From: Pseudomonas syringae KCTC 12500
GTDB lineage: Bacteria; Pseudomonadota; Gammaproteobacteria; Pseudomonadales; Pseudomonadaceae
NCBI RefSeq assembly: GCF_000507185.2
Contig: NZ_AYTM02000002.1
Span: 3,941,501-4,005,500 of the forward strand
Direction: 5' to 3'
Length of the DNA stretch: 64,000 nt
Each line of letters opens with the position of its first letter. The first letter of the stretch is position 1. The position numbers and the translations under genes were made by a program. Below, in pieces: positions 50,077 to 62,200 of this stretch. The notes beneath the pieces are model-generated. The model saw only the letters and a program-made list of their open reading frames with translations. It was not told the origin of the DNA and searched no databases.

Positions 50077-51792
50077 ATGCGCATCGAACCTCGTCTATTG
50101 CCCGACACCTTGCCGTTCCTTGGCGACCTGCCGCCCCTGCTCACACGTCTGTACGCAGCACGAGGTGTGGCCTGCGAGGCCGAACTGGACAAAAGCCTGG
50201 CGCGGCTGATCCCCTATCAGCAACTCAAGGGGATCGATGCGGCAGTAGACCTGCTGGTGACTGCGCTGCGCGAGGGCCAGCGTATGTTGATCGTCGGCGA
50301 TTTCGACGCCGATGGCGCGACTGCCAGCACGGTGGGTGTCCTGGGCCTGCGTCTGCTGGGCGCGGCGCATGTGGATTATCTGGTGCCCAACCGGTTCGAA
50401 TATGGCTACGGCCTGACGCCGGAAATCGTCGAAGTGGCGTTGCAACGCGAACCTCAGCTTTTGATCACCGTGGATAACGGTATTTCGAGCGTCGAGGGCG
50501 TGGCGGCGGCCAAGGCGGCCGGCTTGCAAGTACTGGTGACCGATCACCATTTGCCTGGCCACGAGCTTCCGGCTGCCGACGCCATCGTCAACCCGAACCA
50601 GCCAGGCTGTACCTTTCCCAGCAAATCGCTGGCCGGTGTCGGGGTCATTTTCTACGTGCTGATGGCCTTGCGAGCGCGTCTGCGCGAGACCGGCTGGTTC
50701 GAGAGCAATCAGCGTGCCCAGCCCAATCTGGGCGAGCTTCTGGACCTGGTTGCGCTGGGCAGCGTGGCCGATGTGGTGCCGCTGGATGCCAACAACCGCA
50801 TTCTGGTCCATCAGGGGCTGATGCGCATTCGTGCCGGGCGTGCCCGACCCGGGCTGCGCGCCATTCTGGAAGTGGCCCGGCGTGAACCTTCGCGCATCAC
50901 CTCCACCGACCTGGGGTTCATTCTCGGGCCACGCCTGAACGCGGCGGGGCGCCTGGATGACATGAGCCTGGGGATTGAGTGCCTGCTCTGCGACGACCCG
51001 ACCCTGGCGCGGGAAATGGCCGTGCAACTGGACGAGTTGAACCAGGATCGCAAATCCATCGAGCAGGGCATGCAGCGTGAGGCGCTCGCCCAGCTCAAGG
51101 ACCTGCCGCTGGAGTCGATGCCGTTCGGCCTCTGCCTGTTCGACGCCGAGTGGCATCAGGGTGTCATTGGCATCCTTGCTTCGCGGCTCAAGGAACGTTA
51201 CCACCGTCCCACCATCGCGTTCGCCAGCGCCGGGGAGGGCGTGCTCAAAGGTTCGGCCCGTTCGGTACCGGGGTTTCACATTCGCGATGCGCTGGACGCC
51301 GTGGCGGCCAGTCATCCGCATCTGATCAGCAAGTTCGGTGGTCACGCCATGGCGGCAGGCCTCTCGCTGCCTGAAGAGAACTTTCCGGCGTTTGCCGAAG
51401 CATTCGACCGGGAGGTACGTCGTCAGCTCGACGAGCAGGACCTGACCGGGCGTCTGCTGTCCGACGGCTCGCTGGCCGTCGAGGAATTTCATCTGGAACT
51501 GGCCCGCGCGCTGCGCAATGCCGGTCCCTGGGGGCAGCACTTCCCCGAGCCCTTGTTCCACGGCGTGTTTCAGCTGGTCGAGCAGCGAGTGGTGGGCGAG
51601 CGTCACTTGAAGATGGTGCTCAAGACCGAGTGCGGCAGCGTCAAACTCGATGGCATTGCGTTTGGCGTCGACCGGGATATTTGGCCCAACCCTAATATTC
51701 GCTGGGTCGAGCTGGCCTACAAACTCGACCTCAACGAGTTTCGCGGCAACGAAACCGTGCAACTGATGGTGGTGCATATCGCGCCACGCTGA
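50077..51792 (+). CDS. recJ: single-stranded-DNA exonuclease RecJ
   Basis: A 5'-3' ssDNA exonuclease acting in RecFOR recombination and mismatch repair. 571 residues with DHH-family motifs: VGDFDADGATAS, ITVDNGISS, VTDHHLPG, the DHHA1 region with GFILGPRLNAAGRL and SKFGGHAMAAGLSL, and a C-terminal OB fold. ATG 50077 gives the usual length and the conserved MRIEPRLLP start. Confidence 0.97.
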   Translation: MRIEPRLLPDTLPFLGDLPPLLTRLYAARGVACEAELDKSLARLIPYQQLKGIDAAVDLLVTALREGQRMLIVGDFDADGATASTVGVLGLRLLGAAHVDYLVPNRFEYGYGLTPEIVEVALQREPQLLITVDNGISSVEGVAAAKAAGLQVLVTDHHLPGHELPAADAIVNPNQPGCTFPSKSLAGVGVIFYVLMALRARLRETGWFESNQRAQPNLGELLDLVALGSVADVVPLDANNRILVHQGLMRIRAGRARPGLRAILEVARREPSRITSTDLGFILGPRLNAAGRLDDMSLGIECLLCDDPTLAREMAVQLDELNQDRKSIEQGMQREALAQLKDLPLESMPFGLCLFDAEWHQGVIGILASRLKERYHRPTIAFASAGEGVLKGSARSVPGFHIRDALDAVAASHPHLISKFGGHAMAAGLSLPEENFPAFAEAFDREVRRQLDEQDLTGRLLSDGSLAVEEFHLELARALRNAGPWGQHFPEPLFHGVFQLVEQRVVGERHLKMVLKTECGSVKLDGIAFGVDRDIWPNPNIRWVELAYKLDLNEFRGNETVQLMVVHIAPR

Positions 51793-51904
51793 CGATAGCA
51801 GGAACCCCTCTCGCTACCGGGTTGTCGACACTACACAGTCTGCCAAACCTGTTCTTTGAATGAACGGAACCTGGACACCTGAATTTTCATTACGAGAGGT
51901 TGCC

Positions 51905-53011
51905 ATGAGCCTGCTGCTTGAACCCTATACCCTGCGCCAATTGACCCTTCGCAATCGCATCGCAGTGTCGCCGATGTGCCAGTATTCCAGTGTCGACGGC
52001 CTGGCCAATGACTGGCACCTGGTTCACCTGGGAAGCCGTGCCGTTGGCGGCGCCGGCCTGGTCATCACCGAAGCGATGGCGGTGACGCCGGACGGGCGCA
52101 TCACTCCCGAAGACCTCGGGCTGTGGAACGACGAACAGATCGAACCGCTGCAACGCATCACCCGTTTTATCAACGCTCAGGGTGCGGTTGCAGGCGTCCA
52201 GCTGGCGCACGCCGGCCGCAAGGCCAGCACCTGGCGCCCGTGGCTTGGCAAGCACGGCAGTATTTCCCTGAATGAAGGCGGCTGGACCCCGGTCGGACCT
52301 TCGGCAATTGCTTTCGATCCGCAGCACACCACCCCTGTGCAACTGAGCGAAACGCAGATTCAGGAGTTGATCAAGGCGTTTGTCGATTCCGCACGGCGTG
52401 CCTTGGAGGCGGGCTTCAAAGTGGTGGAAATTCACGCCGCCCATGGTTATTTGCTGCATCAGTTCCTGTCGCCTCTGAGCAACCAGCGTACCGACGAGTA
52501 TGGCGGTTCATTCGAGAACCGCATTCGCTTTACGCTGCAAGTCACCGAAGCCGTACGCGCGGTGTGGCCTGCAGAGCTGCCGGTGTTCGTTCGTGTGTCC
52601 GCCACCGACTGGGTGGAAGACGGCTGGAACGCCGATGAAACGGTCGAGCTGGCGCGTCGATTGAAAGCCATCGGGACCGATCTGATCGATGTATCGTCGG
52701 GCGGTACGTCAGCCAACGCGGAAATTCCGGTCGGTCCGGGCTACCAGACGCGCTTCGCCGAGCGGGTTCGCAAGGAGTCCGACATCGCGACAGGCACGGT
52801 GGGCATGATTACCGATCCGGCGCAGGCAGAGCACATTCTGCGTACCGGGCAGGCCGATATCATCCTGCTGGCGCGTGAGCTACTGCGTGATCCGTACTGG
52901 CCTCTGCGCGCCGATGAAGACCTGGGTGGCCGCCTGGCAACCTGGCCTGCGCAGTATCAACGTGCGACGCACCGTGATCAGCCGATTCATGAGTCTGACT
53001 TGCGCGACTGA
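51905..53011 (+). CDS. old yellow enzyme family oxidoreductase (XenA/YqjM-like)
   Basis: A 368-residue FMN-dependent ene-reductase. N-terminal RNRIAVSPMCQYSS includes the Cys/Tyr pattern of the YqjM/XenA subgroup; the catalytic HAAHGYLLHQFLSPLSNQRTD (abbreviated to its H-x-x-H core) and GGSFENRIRF are also typical. Such enzymes reduce enones, nitro-esters or quinones. ATG 51905 follows GAGAGG. A terminator shared with the convergent kinase gene follows. Confidence 0.93.
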   Translation: MSLLLEPYTLRQLTLRNRIAVSPMCQYSSVDGLANDWHLVHLGSRAVGGAGLVITEAMAVTPDGRITPEDLGLWNDEQIEPLQRITRFINAQGAVAGVQLAHAGRKASTWRPWLGKHGSISLNEGGWTPVGPSAIAFDPQHTTPVQLSETQIQELIKAFVDSARRALEAGFKVVEIHAAHGYLLHQFLSPLSNQRTDEYGGSFENRIRFTLQVTEAVRAVWPAELPVFVRVSATDWVEDGWNADETVELARRLKAIGTDLIDVSSGGTSANAEIPVGPGYQTRFAERVRKESDIATGTVGMITDPAQAEHILRTGQADIILLARELLRDPYWPLRADEDLGGRLATWPAQYQRATHRDQPIHESDLRD

Positions 53012-53042
53012 TCGCCAATCGCTTCGCTGCTGGCAATACCGA

Positions 53043-53073
53043 CAAATGAGCGCCGCACGGCGCTCATTTTTGT
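53043..53073. terminator. bidirectional terminator
   Basis: Arms ATGAGCGCC and GGCGCTCAT, loop GCAC, then TTTTTGTT; the left side carries an AAA. It separates the convergent oxidoreductase and kinase genes. Confidence 0.8.
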
Positions 53074-55169
53074 TACTCGCCTTCCAGCAGCTCGGTGACG
53101 CGGCTGATCAGTTCGGCAATCGCAAACGGCTTGGGCAGCACATGCATGCCCGGCTCGAGCGTGTCATGCGCCAATACAGCGTTTTCAGCATAACCGGTCA
53201 CGAACAGGATTTTCAGGTCGGGCCGGACGTCACGAGCCGCGTCTGCGACCTGACGACCGTTCATGCCGCCCGGCAGACCGACGTCGGTAATCAGCAGGTC
53301 GATGGCCGCTTTGGACTGCAGTATGGTCAGCGCATCGGCGCCTCGTTCAGCCTGCAAAACGATATAACCTAGGTCTTCAAGCAACTCTGCAATGAGCAAG
53401 CGCACCGCGGGTTCGTCATCGACAACCAGAATGGTTTCGTCGCCGGTGCTCGAGGCGGGGACTTGCAACGGGCTGTCATCGAAGGCCACCGTTTCAGCTT
53501 CACCTTCGTGCATCGGCAGCAGAACGCAGACCTTCGAACCCTCACCCAGCTTCGAGGCAATGTGCACGCCGCCGCCTGACTGCCGTGCAAACCCGTAAAT
53601 CATCGACAGCCCCAGCCCGGTGCCCATGCCTAACGGTTTGGTGGTAAAGAACGGGTCGAAGGCCCGCGCCATGACGTCGTTGCTCATGCCCGTGCCGGTG
53701 TCGCTGACGGAGAGTTCCACATAGCGGCCTGCGGGCAACTGATACCTGGTCGCAGTGGCGGCAGTCAGGTGACGGTTGCCCGTCTGGATCAGCAGTTTTC
53801 CACCATCGGGCATGGCGTCCTTGGCGTTGATGCACAGGTTGAGCAGCGAGTTTTCCAGTTGATGCGGATCAACCAGGGTCGCCCACAGCCCGTGCGAGGC
53901 ATTGACCTGCATGTCGATCGCCGGGCCCACAGTGCGCCGGATCAGCTCGTCCATGCCCGCGACCAGCAGGTCGATATCCGTAGCCTTGGGCGCCAGTGTC
54001 TGACGGCGCGAGAATGCCAGCAGTCGGTGTGTCAGGGATGCCGCGCGTCTCGAGCCTTCCAGGGCTGCGTTGATGTAGCGATCCAGTTCCGTGAAGCGCT
54101 CCTGTCTGATCCTCGACAGCAGCAGCTCCATGTTGCCGGTGATGCCCATCAGCAGGTTGTTGAAGTCATGAGCCAGCCCGCCGGTCAATTGCCCGACCGC
54201 TTCCATTTTCTGCGATTGAATCAAGGCCTCCTCGGCAATACGCAGGGCCTTGATGCGGTCCTTCTCGTGGGTCAGGTGCTTGCCCAGTGCAAAAATGATT
54301 CCATTGCCAGGCGCAGCGGTCCAGCCGAACCAGTGGTAGCTGCCGTCGACATGCTGGTAACGATTTTCAAACAGCGGCAGTACGTGGTTGATGGTGTGTT
54401 TCAAGGCGTTCTGGGTGCTGCTGACATCATCCGGATGCAGCAGGGTCATGATTGACGTGCCCAGCAGGTCGTGTTCCGGGTGGCCCAGCAGCGCTGTCCA
54501 GGCCGGGTTTACGCGCAGAAAAATACCGTTGAAATCGAGTATCGCCAGCGGGTCAGGAGAAATCTCCCAAAACGTGTCCAGCTCCAGTGTGCGTTGTTCA
54601 AGTCTGGCGGTCTGCTGTCGTTCCAGGTTGACCAGGTCATCGATCAGTTTCAGGCGTTTGCGCTCGCTTTCCTGCAGCGCTTGCTGATTGAGGACATGCG
54701 CGGTGGTTTCGTTGGTGATGCAGAACATGCCAACCACCACGCCGTGCTCATCGATTACCGGTGAAAACGAGAATGACCACCATGTCTGTTCGATCTCGCC
54801 GTAGCGCGCCATGCTCAGCGGCATATCCGTGTAGCTGCAGGGCTTGCCGGCGAACGCATCGATCACCAGCGGCGCGACCTGATCCCATACGTCTGCCCAC
54901 AGATCCGGGATCAGCGCACCGATGGCGTTGTTCTTGCGCGGCCCGAGGATCGGGGTATAGGCGTCGTTGTGGAAAAACACCAGCTCCGGCCCCCAGAGCA
55001 GGTACATCGACTCCGGGGAATTAAGGATCAGATTCAGGGTGTTTTTCAGCGATACCGGCCAGTGTTCGATCGGTCCGAGTGGTGTCTGGCTCCAGTCCCT
55101 GGATCGAATAATCCCGGCGGCTTTGCCGTTGGCGGTCGGGAAACCAGTGGGCGATGTCACGTCAGACAA
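53073..55169 (-). CDS. hybrid histidine kinase with C-terminal receiver
   Basis: A 698-residue cytoplasmic kinase: an N-terminal PAS-like region (~20-160), a second PAS (~190-310; FNGIFLRVNPAWTALLG), HisKA with H334 in GGLAHDFNN, an HATPase (DTGTGM, GTGLGLSM), and a receiver (~580-698; LVVDDEPAVRLLI, phospho-Asp in LLITDVGLPGG). No membrane segment or light-sensing LOV cysteine motif is visible. The output target is unknown; no separate response regulator is adjacent. Confidence 0.88.
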   Translation of the reverse strand: MSDVTSPTGFPTANGKAAGIIRSRDWSQTPLGPIEHWPVSLKNTLNLILNSPESMYLLWGPELVFFHNDAYTPILGPRKNNAIGALIPDLWADVWDQVAPLVIDAFAGKPCSYTDMPLSMARYGEIEQTWWSFSFSPVIDEHGVVVGMFCITNETTAHVLNQQALQESERKRLKLIDDLVNLERQQTARLEQRTLELDTFWEISPDPLAILDFNGIFLRVNPAWTALLGHPEHDLLGTSIMTLLHPDDVSSTQNALKHTINHVLPLFENRYQHVDGSYHWFGWTAAPGNGIIFALGKHLTHEKDRIKALRIAEEALIQSQKMEAVGQLTGGLAHDFNNLLMGITGNMELLLSRIRQERFTELDRYINAALEGSRRAASLTHRLLAFSRRQTLAPKATDIDLLVAGMDELIRRTVGPAIDMQVNASHGLWATLVDPHQLENSLLNLCINAKDAMPDGGKLLIQTGNRHLTAATATRYQLPAGRYVELSVSDTGTGMSNDVMARAFDPFFTTKPLGMGTGLGLSMIYGFARQSGGGVHIASKLGEGSKVCVLLPMHEGEAETVAFDDSPLQVPASSTGDETILVVDDEPAVRLLIAELLEDLGYIVLQAERGADALTILQSKAAIDLLITDVGLPGGMNGRQVADAARDVRPDLKILFVTGYAENAVLAHDTLEPGMHVLPKPFAIAELISRVTELLEGE

Positions 55170-55458
55170 ACTCCTGAAAATCTGAATCGAAGTGCAATGG
55201 CATTCATATGAATGTACGTGTGTATTGGGTCAATTCAGAAAAGGGTCTGTATGCCTGCTTTTACCTGCAGCTTGTACATTATTGACTCTTTGCTACAGGT
55301 GCGGGTTTCAAGCATTTCGCTGTCGCGCGGGGCAGATTGACGAACGGGTAGTGCTTTTAGCCGTAACATCCGGAAGCAAACCGGTAATAGCCAGGCAGTG
55401 ACTTCTCTTCAACTTGTGGGTCAATGAACTATCTGACAAACCTTGTAGGAGGCTTCCT

Positions 55459-56205
55459 GTGAATACGCGTGGTTTACTCGATCAATTGCTCAAGTCCGGA
55501 CAAAGCATGTTGCAGGACAAGAACAAAGGCAAATCCGGCAAGCAATCGTCGGGCAGCGATTCATTGATCAATGGTCTCGGCAGCCTGCTTGGCGGTGGTA
55601 AAGGGCAGGGCGTTTCCCAGAATGGACTGGGCAGCCTGCTATCTGGCGCCGGTGGTGGTGCGCTGGCCGCAGGTGCCATGAGCCTTCTGCGCGGCAAACG
55701 CTCACGCGGGATGGGCGGCAAGGTCTTGACCTACGGAGGTCTGGCGGCGCTGGGGGTACTGGCTTACAAGGCGTACAACAACTGGCAGGCCAGTCAGGGA
55801 CTCACCGCTCAGCGCGAACCGCAAACCATCGACCGGCTGCCCGAGGCTGAAGCCGAGCAGCACAGCCAGGCGATCCTGCGCGCACTGGTCGCCGCCGCAA
55901 AGGCCGATGGCCATGTCGATGAGCGCGAGCGCGAACTGATCGAGGGAGAGTTCACCAAGCTGAACAACGATCAGACGCTTCAGCAGTGGCTTCATGCCGA
56001 GTTGAACAAGCCGCTGGACCCGGCCGAGGTGGCCCGGGCCGCGACCACGCCGGAAATGGCCGCGGAGATGTACATTGCCAGTGTGATGCTGGTGGATGAA
56101 GAGCACTTCATGGAACGCGCCTACCTTGATGAGTTGGCGCGTGAGTTGAAACTTGAACCCGGCCTCAAGACCGAGCTTGAGGGCCAGGTGCGGAACGCTC
56201 AGTAA
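55459..56205 (+). CDS. DUF533/TerB-like protein
   Basis: A 248-residue protein. I start at GTG 55459, with AGGAGG six bases upstream; earlier in-frame ATG 55414 lacks this. The N-terminal part is Gly/Ser-rich with SGAGGGALAAGAMSLLRG, followed by a hydrophobic segment (YGGLAALGVLAYKAY) and a C-terminal TerB-like helical domain (LRALVAAAKADGHVDERER). Resembles YebE. Function unknown; TerB domains bind metal. Confidence 0.88.
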   Translation: MNTRGLLDQLLKSGQSMLQDKNKGKSGKQSSGSDSLINGLGSLLGGGKGQGVSQNGLGSLLSGAGGGALAAGAMSLLRGKRSRGMGGKVLTYGGLAALGVLAYKAYNNWQASQGLTAQREPQTIDRLPEAEAEQHSQAILRALVAAAKADGHVDERERELIEGEFTKLNNDQTLQQWLHAELNKPLDPAEVARAATTPEMAAEMYIASVMLVDEEHFMERAYLDELARELKLEPGLKTELEGQVRNAQ

Positions 56206-56231
56206 ACTGGCGCTCCGGCCGCCGGCTGCCC

Positions 56232-56248
56232 GGCACGCCTTGCGTGCC
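56232..56248. terminator. hairpin between convergent genes
   Basis: Perfect arms GGCACGC and GCGTGCC with a CTT loop, between the convergent TerB-like and NEL genes. There is no T-run, so termination efficiency is unsure. Confidence 0.4.
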
Positions 56249-56263
56249 AGGCAACTCGATCAA

Positions 56264-59200
56264 TCAATGATGTTCCATTCCTTCGGCGTTGGTCAGCTCC
56301 CTGATCAGCGCTGTCTGCTGCTCTTTGAATGTGGCTTCGAATTCTAGAATCCGTCCTTCGTATTCCGGGTCGTCAAGGCTGATATTGCGTTGCTCGAACT
56401 CGTCGGTGAGTCGATGCAGTTCAGTCCTGTAGTTACGTTCGAGTGCTTCGAAGCGTCCAGAGTGGGTTTCGCGCAGGTAGTTGATCCAGTAATCCTGCTG
56501 CCCGGCAAAGCGCAGGAAGGGCTCGCCGCGTTCACCGATTTGCACGCGAAGCAGTGCCGTCTCGAACTCCCCCGGCCTGATGGCGGCGTGGGCCGGGTAC
56601 ATCATGCCTTCCGGCGGCACGGGCAAGTCCAGCGTGCTGGCCCAGTGCGTGCGATACGCCAGACGTACCTCGGCTTCATCACGGTTTCCGGCCTGTTCGC
56701 GGGCTGCGACATCCAGCTCCGACAGGCGATACAGCCGCACGGTCAGTCGATACAACAGGGCTCCACGCTGCTCCGTTACGACGTCCTGCAACGACTGGCG
56801 GATGAACACCAGCACCTCCATCTGGTTAAATTCCAGAAGGATGCCGTCCGAGCAAGTGTCGTTGTGATGAAACAGCCTGAGCGGTTCCTCGGCGATGGCG
56901 TTGAGGGTCAGTGCCAGTTGAGGGTCCTCACTCACGGTCGCCAGTACTCGCCAGACGCGTTCGCGCAGCGCTGCACGGCTGGCGATGTTGCGATAATCGG
57001 CGCTGTGACGCAGCGAATCGATCAGGTCGAGCAGGTGGCGGGTGTGCTCTCTCGCTTCCAGTTGCTCCCAAATCTCGCGCCGTCCGGTGCTCAACGGGTT
57101 GCTGTCGTCCAGCCAGGGCTCTACCGTGACGGGTTCCGGAGTCGCTGCCCGGCTGTCCTCTGATGACTCGTAATCTGATATCGATGAGTCCGAATCATGG
57201 TGTTCCGTCCAGTCCATTGCGCTGAGTTCGGGCGGCAGGTCCATGTCGAAAGTGAATGAGCGTCCATAACGCTCTGACAAATGCGCCCGCCGCATGGTGT
57301 CGTCGGAAAGCGGATTGCTCAGCAGGCTTATTTCCGTGTGCGCAAACTCGCTGCCGGGATTGGCGAGTATGTGCTCTGGCAATTCGCTGATCAGATTGCC
57401 CTCCAGCAACAGTGTCCTGATTTGCGCCGGCACCATGCTCTCCACCCAGGTTGGCCATTCGACCAGCCCTGCATTGTTCAGTGACAGCCAGTTGAGCGCT
57501 GTGCCACCGAGGCTGTTCAGGTTGTTGATGGCGCCTATCCGGTTGCCATCCAGTTCCAGCCGCTCAAGCGTGGCAATCCGGCCGAAGAAATCGATGTGCT
57601 GTTGATCGACCAGCATTCCCTGATCCATCAGCGATAGCGAACGAAGTGATCGAAGCTCGAGCAGTGCCGGTGGCAGTTGCAGCAGGGGCGCGACATGCCC
57701 GTTCAATTCCAGCGAGGTCAGGTCAGTCATGCGGCGCAACAGTTGATCAAGATCAGCGGCCGTGCCGGTGACTCTGCTCAGATGCAGATAGCGTACCTGG
57801 CGATAAAAGAAATCTGGCAGTTGGCGCGGAAAGTCGGTCAACGCAATGTCTGCAAGGCGCAGGGGGCTGTGGATTTGTCCCAGGCTGAAGGTTCGCCAGT
57901 GATTGATCAGGATCCTGCCGATCTGACGGCGCGATTCGATGAGCTGCTCGCTTGGTGCGGCCATTGAGCTGGAGGCATGCGTCCACTGATCAACGGCGGC
58001 AAATAGTTCGGCGCCTTGTGTCAATTGCCTGTTCACAGCGGCCCTCACGGCAAGCGGAGTGTCCATGACAAAACTGAAGGAACTGCCAGCGACCGCTTCG
58101 TTGATACGTGCGTGTATTGCGGTGTGTCGGGACAAGGCGTTGCCGCGCAAGTCAATCACGGTTCGATGCTCTGCGCTGGGGGGATTGTCGAGGATCCACC
58201 CGGGCAGTTCCGTCAGGTTGTTGTGGGCCACCGACAGTTCGCGGATGTTGTTGGGGATCATGTCGGTCAACCAGGACGGCCAGCGGTGCATGCCGACCCG
58301 CTCCAGCACCAGCCGATCGAGGTGCAGCCAGCTCAGGTCCATGGGCAATACGCTTATCAGTCGATTGCCACTGAGGTCCAGCATCCTCAGGCCGGGCATG
58401 TTGCGTAAATGATTCATCTGCGCCTGATCCAGAAAAATCCCCTGGTTGATCAACCCCAGTTCGGTCAGTTGTGGCAGCACACGGGACACTTGTTGAGGCA
58501 GGTTGAAAAAGACCGAGGTCTCGGGGGCGAGCCCGGCAGATGGCTCACTGACCAGGTTCAGTGCCCGGGTATGCGGGAAGCGTTGCAGGAAGACTCCCAG
58601 TTCGGCGCTGTTGTTCAGTTGCCGGGGCAGGTTCATGCCGGCAGGCGCCAGGTCAATTGCATCCGGCTCGACCGCTATGTTTTCCAGACGCAGCGCGGTA
58701 ACGCGGCTGAAGAAGAAATCCGGCAGATGTCGCGGAAAGTCACTCAACGAGACCTGCTGCAGGCGCAGCGGCTCAAGCGTGCGTCCTATCTCGGGGAGAT
58801 TGTTGAGGCGCCAGTGGCTCCAGATCGCGTCGTTGAGACGCCTGCGACTGTCTATATGAGTCTGACTCATAGCGGGCATTGCCACGGATTCATAAGCCCA
58901 GGCATCGAGACTTGCGCGCAACAGCATTTGCTCGCCCAGCAGGTCGTTGAGGCGCGCATCAATGGTTCTGTTGTCCCAGCCGGTGTGGCGCAGGCGGTTG
59001 AGAATGTCGTCGGGAAAGGCGTCTTCCAGTTCAAGCATGCGGATCTTGTCCAGCAGGCTCTCGTCGGTCATGTGCCAGTCGACCCTGGCGCCGCCGCTTA
59101 ACGGATAGCCAAGGCGACCGTCGGCCAGGCGCATGGGAGATTTCGTGCCTGGCTTGATCGCCTGCATGTTCAGCAATGGCGCGAGGTGCCGGCGGGGCAG

Positions 59201-62200
59201 GGGGTTTTCCTGGATCAGCGCTGCCAGCGCCTGACCCTGGCCGGGGTGGGCAAAGCCCAATTGGTTGCGCTCGGCATCGGGCAGGGCGTGCAGCACGGAC
59301 GAGTAAAGATCGTCGAGCCCGTGCAGGTGCCGGTCGTCGGCGTCACGGGTTTCGTAGCGATTGCCGTCCTTGATCAGCACTTTGCGTACCGGCGCATCCG
59401 TCGGACCAATGCTGTCGATCAAACGGCCACCGAAATACCGGTTATGGACCTCAAGCCTGACCTGTGCAGGCCATTGCGGCAGGGCTTCAAGGCTGTGCAA
59501 CGCTAGACAGTCGCTGTTGGCGCTGGAGACCGAGGTCAGATAAAGCCCCTCATAGGCCCGCGCCAGCCTCACTTGTTGTAAATAGGCGCTGGCCTCTTCG
59601 GCAATGGGCAGTGGCACACGGCGTTCCGTCGTCAGTTGCAGTCGCTCTGCCGACGAGGCGTGGCTGGCCAGCTCCTGAGCGACCAAAGGTGGCAGGCCGG
59701 GAAATGCCTTCTGCAAGGTTTGCGCTCCGTCCGCCTCGGCGACGTTCAATGCGCGGTAACGGGACTCGAACAGCCAGCCTCTGGTGGCGCGGGCGCGTGC
59801 CGCCAATTGCGCCCGTAGCGTGATCAGTCGCGGTGACATGCCAAGCTGACCTGCGCCGAACTCTTCATTGAGCAGGGTGCGGATTTCGTTGTTGCTGAGC
59901 TTTTCCAGCACCTGACGCAGGGCATCCGGCTGATCGGCATGTACAGTGATGTCGAGGGTGTCAGCCGCGACCGGCTGGTACGCCGGGGCGAATGTCTGGA
60001 GCTTTTGGCCCTCGGCATCCACCAGCACCAGCGCGCGATTGCCAGGCCAGCCACGGTCCTGGCTCAGCAGTTCAAGTTGAAGCGGTGCCGCCGCGTTTAC
60101 ATCGTTGGCTTCCAGTTGCTCTATGCCGTGCTCGATCTCCTGGTCCAGTTGGAACCGGCGCGCAGTGTCCTCAAGCAATGCGGGAGGGCGACGCTGATCG
60201 GTCAGTGCCTCGCGCATCACCGATTCAGGCGTGTTGCTGACATTGACGATGCGCCTGGCGGTGCTGTCGGAAAACGTATCGCTGGAATAGCCCAGCCGTC
60301 GAAACAGGTTCAGTCCTTCCATCGCCAGCGGCTGATCGAGCTCATGCAGCCATGCTCCGGCGCCGTTGTGTCGCAAGGCGGGCCGGTAGCTGTCCGCGCG
60401 GGTCGGATGCTCGATCAGGTAACCGTCGCCGTTGGCGGCAGAGCTGACCGAATAGGTGCGTCCTTCAAGTGGCAACCATTGTTTACCCTGCCATGTGTAC
60501 AGGCCTGTAGCGTCGGGCTGCAGACCCTTGGGCAGGACGATGTCATGGGCAAAGGGGGTCAGATCAGGCTTCCACAGGCGGGTCATGCCGCCCGGCAAAT
60601 CCACGGGCTTGAGGCTGTTCACGAATTCGGGCGCCTGTACCGCCGGGATGCCTGCTGCGCTCGTCGCCGCAGCGCCAAGCGCCGATATCAGCGCAACGTT
60701 CTCGACCACATCGAACAGGTAGGCGAACGCCTGCTGCTTCTCGTCCCTGGCCCAGCTCTCCACGCCCTCATACACTTCGTGAGCCAGCTGGATAGCGGTG
60801 ACCGCCATCATCACCTCGCCCAATACCGGAACCACGAAGCCTGCAATATTCAGAACATTGAAGGCGGTGTCCATGAAGTACTGCACGCGCTCATCGAAGG
60901 TCTTCTGGTCCTGTGCCGCATTAGGCACACCATGAAACAGTGCGTCGTCGCGCAAGGCTGCGCGTTTGCGCTCGTACAGGTTGTCCAGCAGCGGACCTTG
61001 CAGCACGGTTTCTCTCAGGTCGAGTCGGGCGTTTCTATCCGCCTCACGCTCCAGCCACTGACGCTCGAAAATGCCGCCTTTCTTGACTTTGGGGTGCAGG
61101 CGCTCGGACAACTTTTCAAACAAGGCACTTCGATGGCGCGCAGGTATGAAGCGCATGAAGAAGTTCAGGTAGCCGTTAATGAACATCCGGTCGCGCAATG
61201 CGTTTATAAACACTTCGACCGAGTCGTACTCCTTCAGCGGCGCAACGGGATCATCCGGGATATACACCACAATCCGTTCTGTCTGCGTGGCCATCTCCCG
61301 GTCTTTGCCAATCACCAGAATACCGGTTAGTTCGATATCGCCCAGGCACAGTACGCTGCAACTGACCGGCCGGTTATCGAGTCGGACATGCTGTTTGCCA
61401 TCGAGAAGCTCCAGTAAGGCGCCTTGCAAACCCCGGCTGATCAGCTGTTGCAATGACGCAATCTGCAACTGTAGCCGGATCGACGATGCTTCCAGTTGCA
61501 TGAAGCTCTGGCGCAGTCTCGATGCCGCAGCGTCTGCCGTTTCGTCGGGTGTCGAAGGCCTGCTGAAGGCGGCCTGGATATGCGCCTGATATTGGCCGCC
61601 CAGATCCAGCTCACGGCACAGCGCCGCAAAGCCGGTCGGGGGGATCGGCAAGGACGTGCCGCTGATCTGTTGGCCGATGATGTCGAACGAAGAGAACACC
61701 TGGGCCTTGATCCCGGTGCTGGAGTCCATTGCGCCCGGAGCTGTTTCCCAGGCTTCGAAATTCTGCAACGCGGCCTTTAGCAGGCTCTGGGTCGACGCCC
61801 TCAGGGCAATGTTTGCCTGCGTTATCGGGTCTCTGGATGCCGTATTGAATGATTGGTCGACCCGTGCACGGCTGGCGTGGAACAGCCAGGTGTTGGCGAC
61901 GTCCACTTCCAGCCCGAAGCGATCCTTGATGGCAGCTGTCAGCAGGGGCCTTGCGAAGTTCTCCAGCGTCGACAGACTGTCCAGCGTCGGACGAACCTGT
62001 TGTTCGTACTTGCGATGCTCGGCATACAGGCGCTGCAGCTCGGCGAGCTGATCAGGGCTGGACTTGCGTGCGCCTGCCAGCCATCGCAACGGGCGCCGAA
62101 GGGCTTTGCGCAAGGTTGCATGGGTTGCCGGCGCTGCGTGAAGCAGCCACTCGGGGGATTTGTCTTTTATCAGTTGCAGATGCGGGGGCTCAGGAGCCTT

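Noticed and set aside
50095..51777. 560-codon minus-strand frame opposite recJ
   Set aside because: Shadow of recJ. RecJ motifs are unmistakable on the plus strand and the opposite text has no family features.
59939..61330. 463-codon plus-strand frame inside the NEL gene
   Set aside because: Composition and lack of motifs mark it as a shadow of the minus-strand giant gene.
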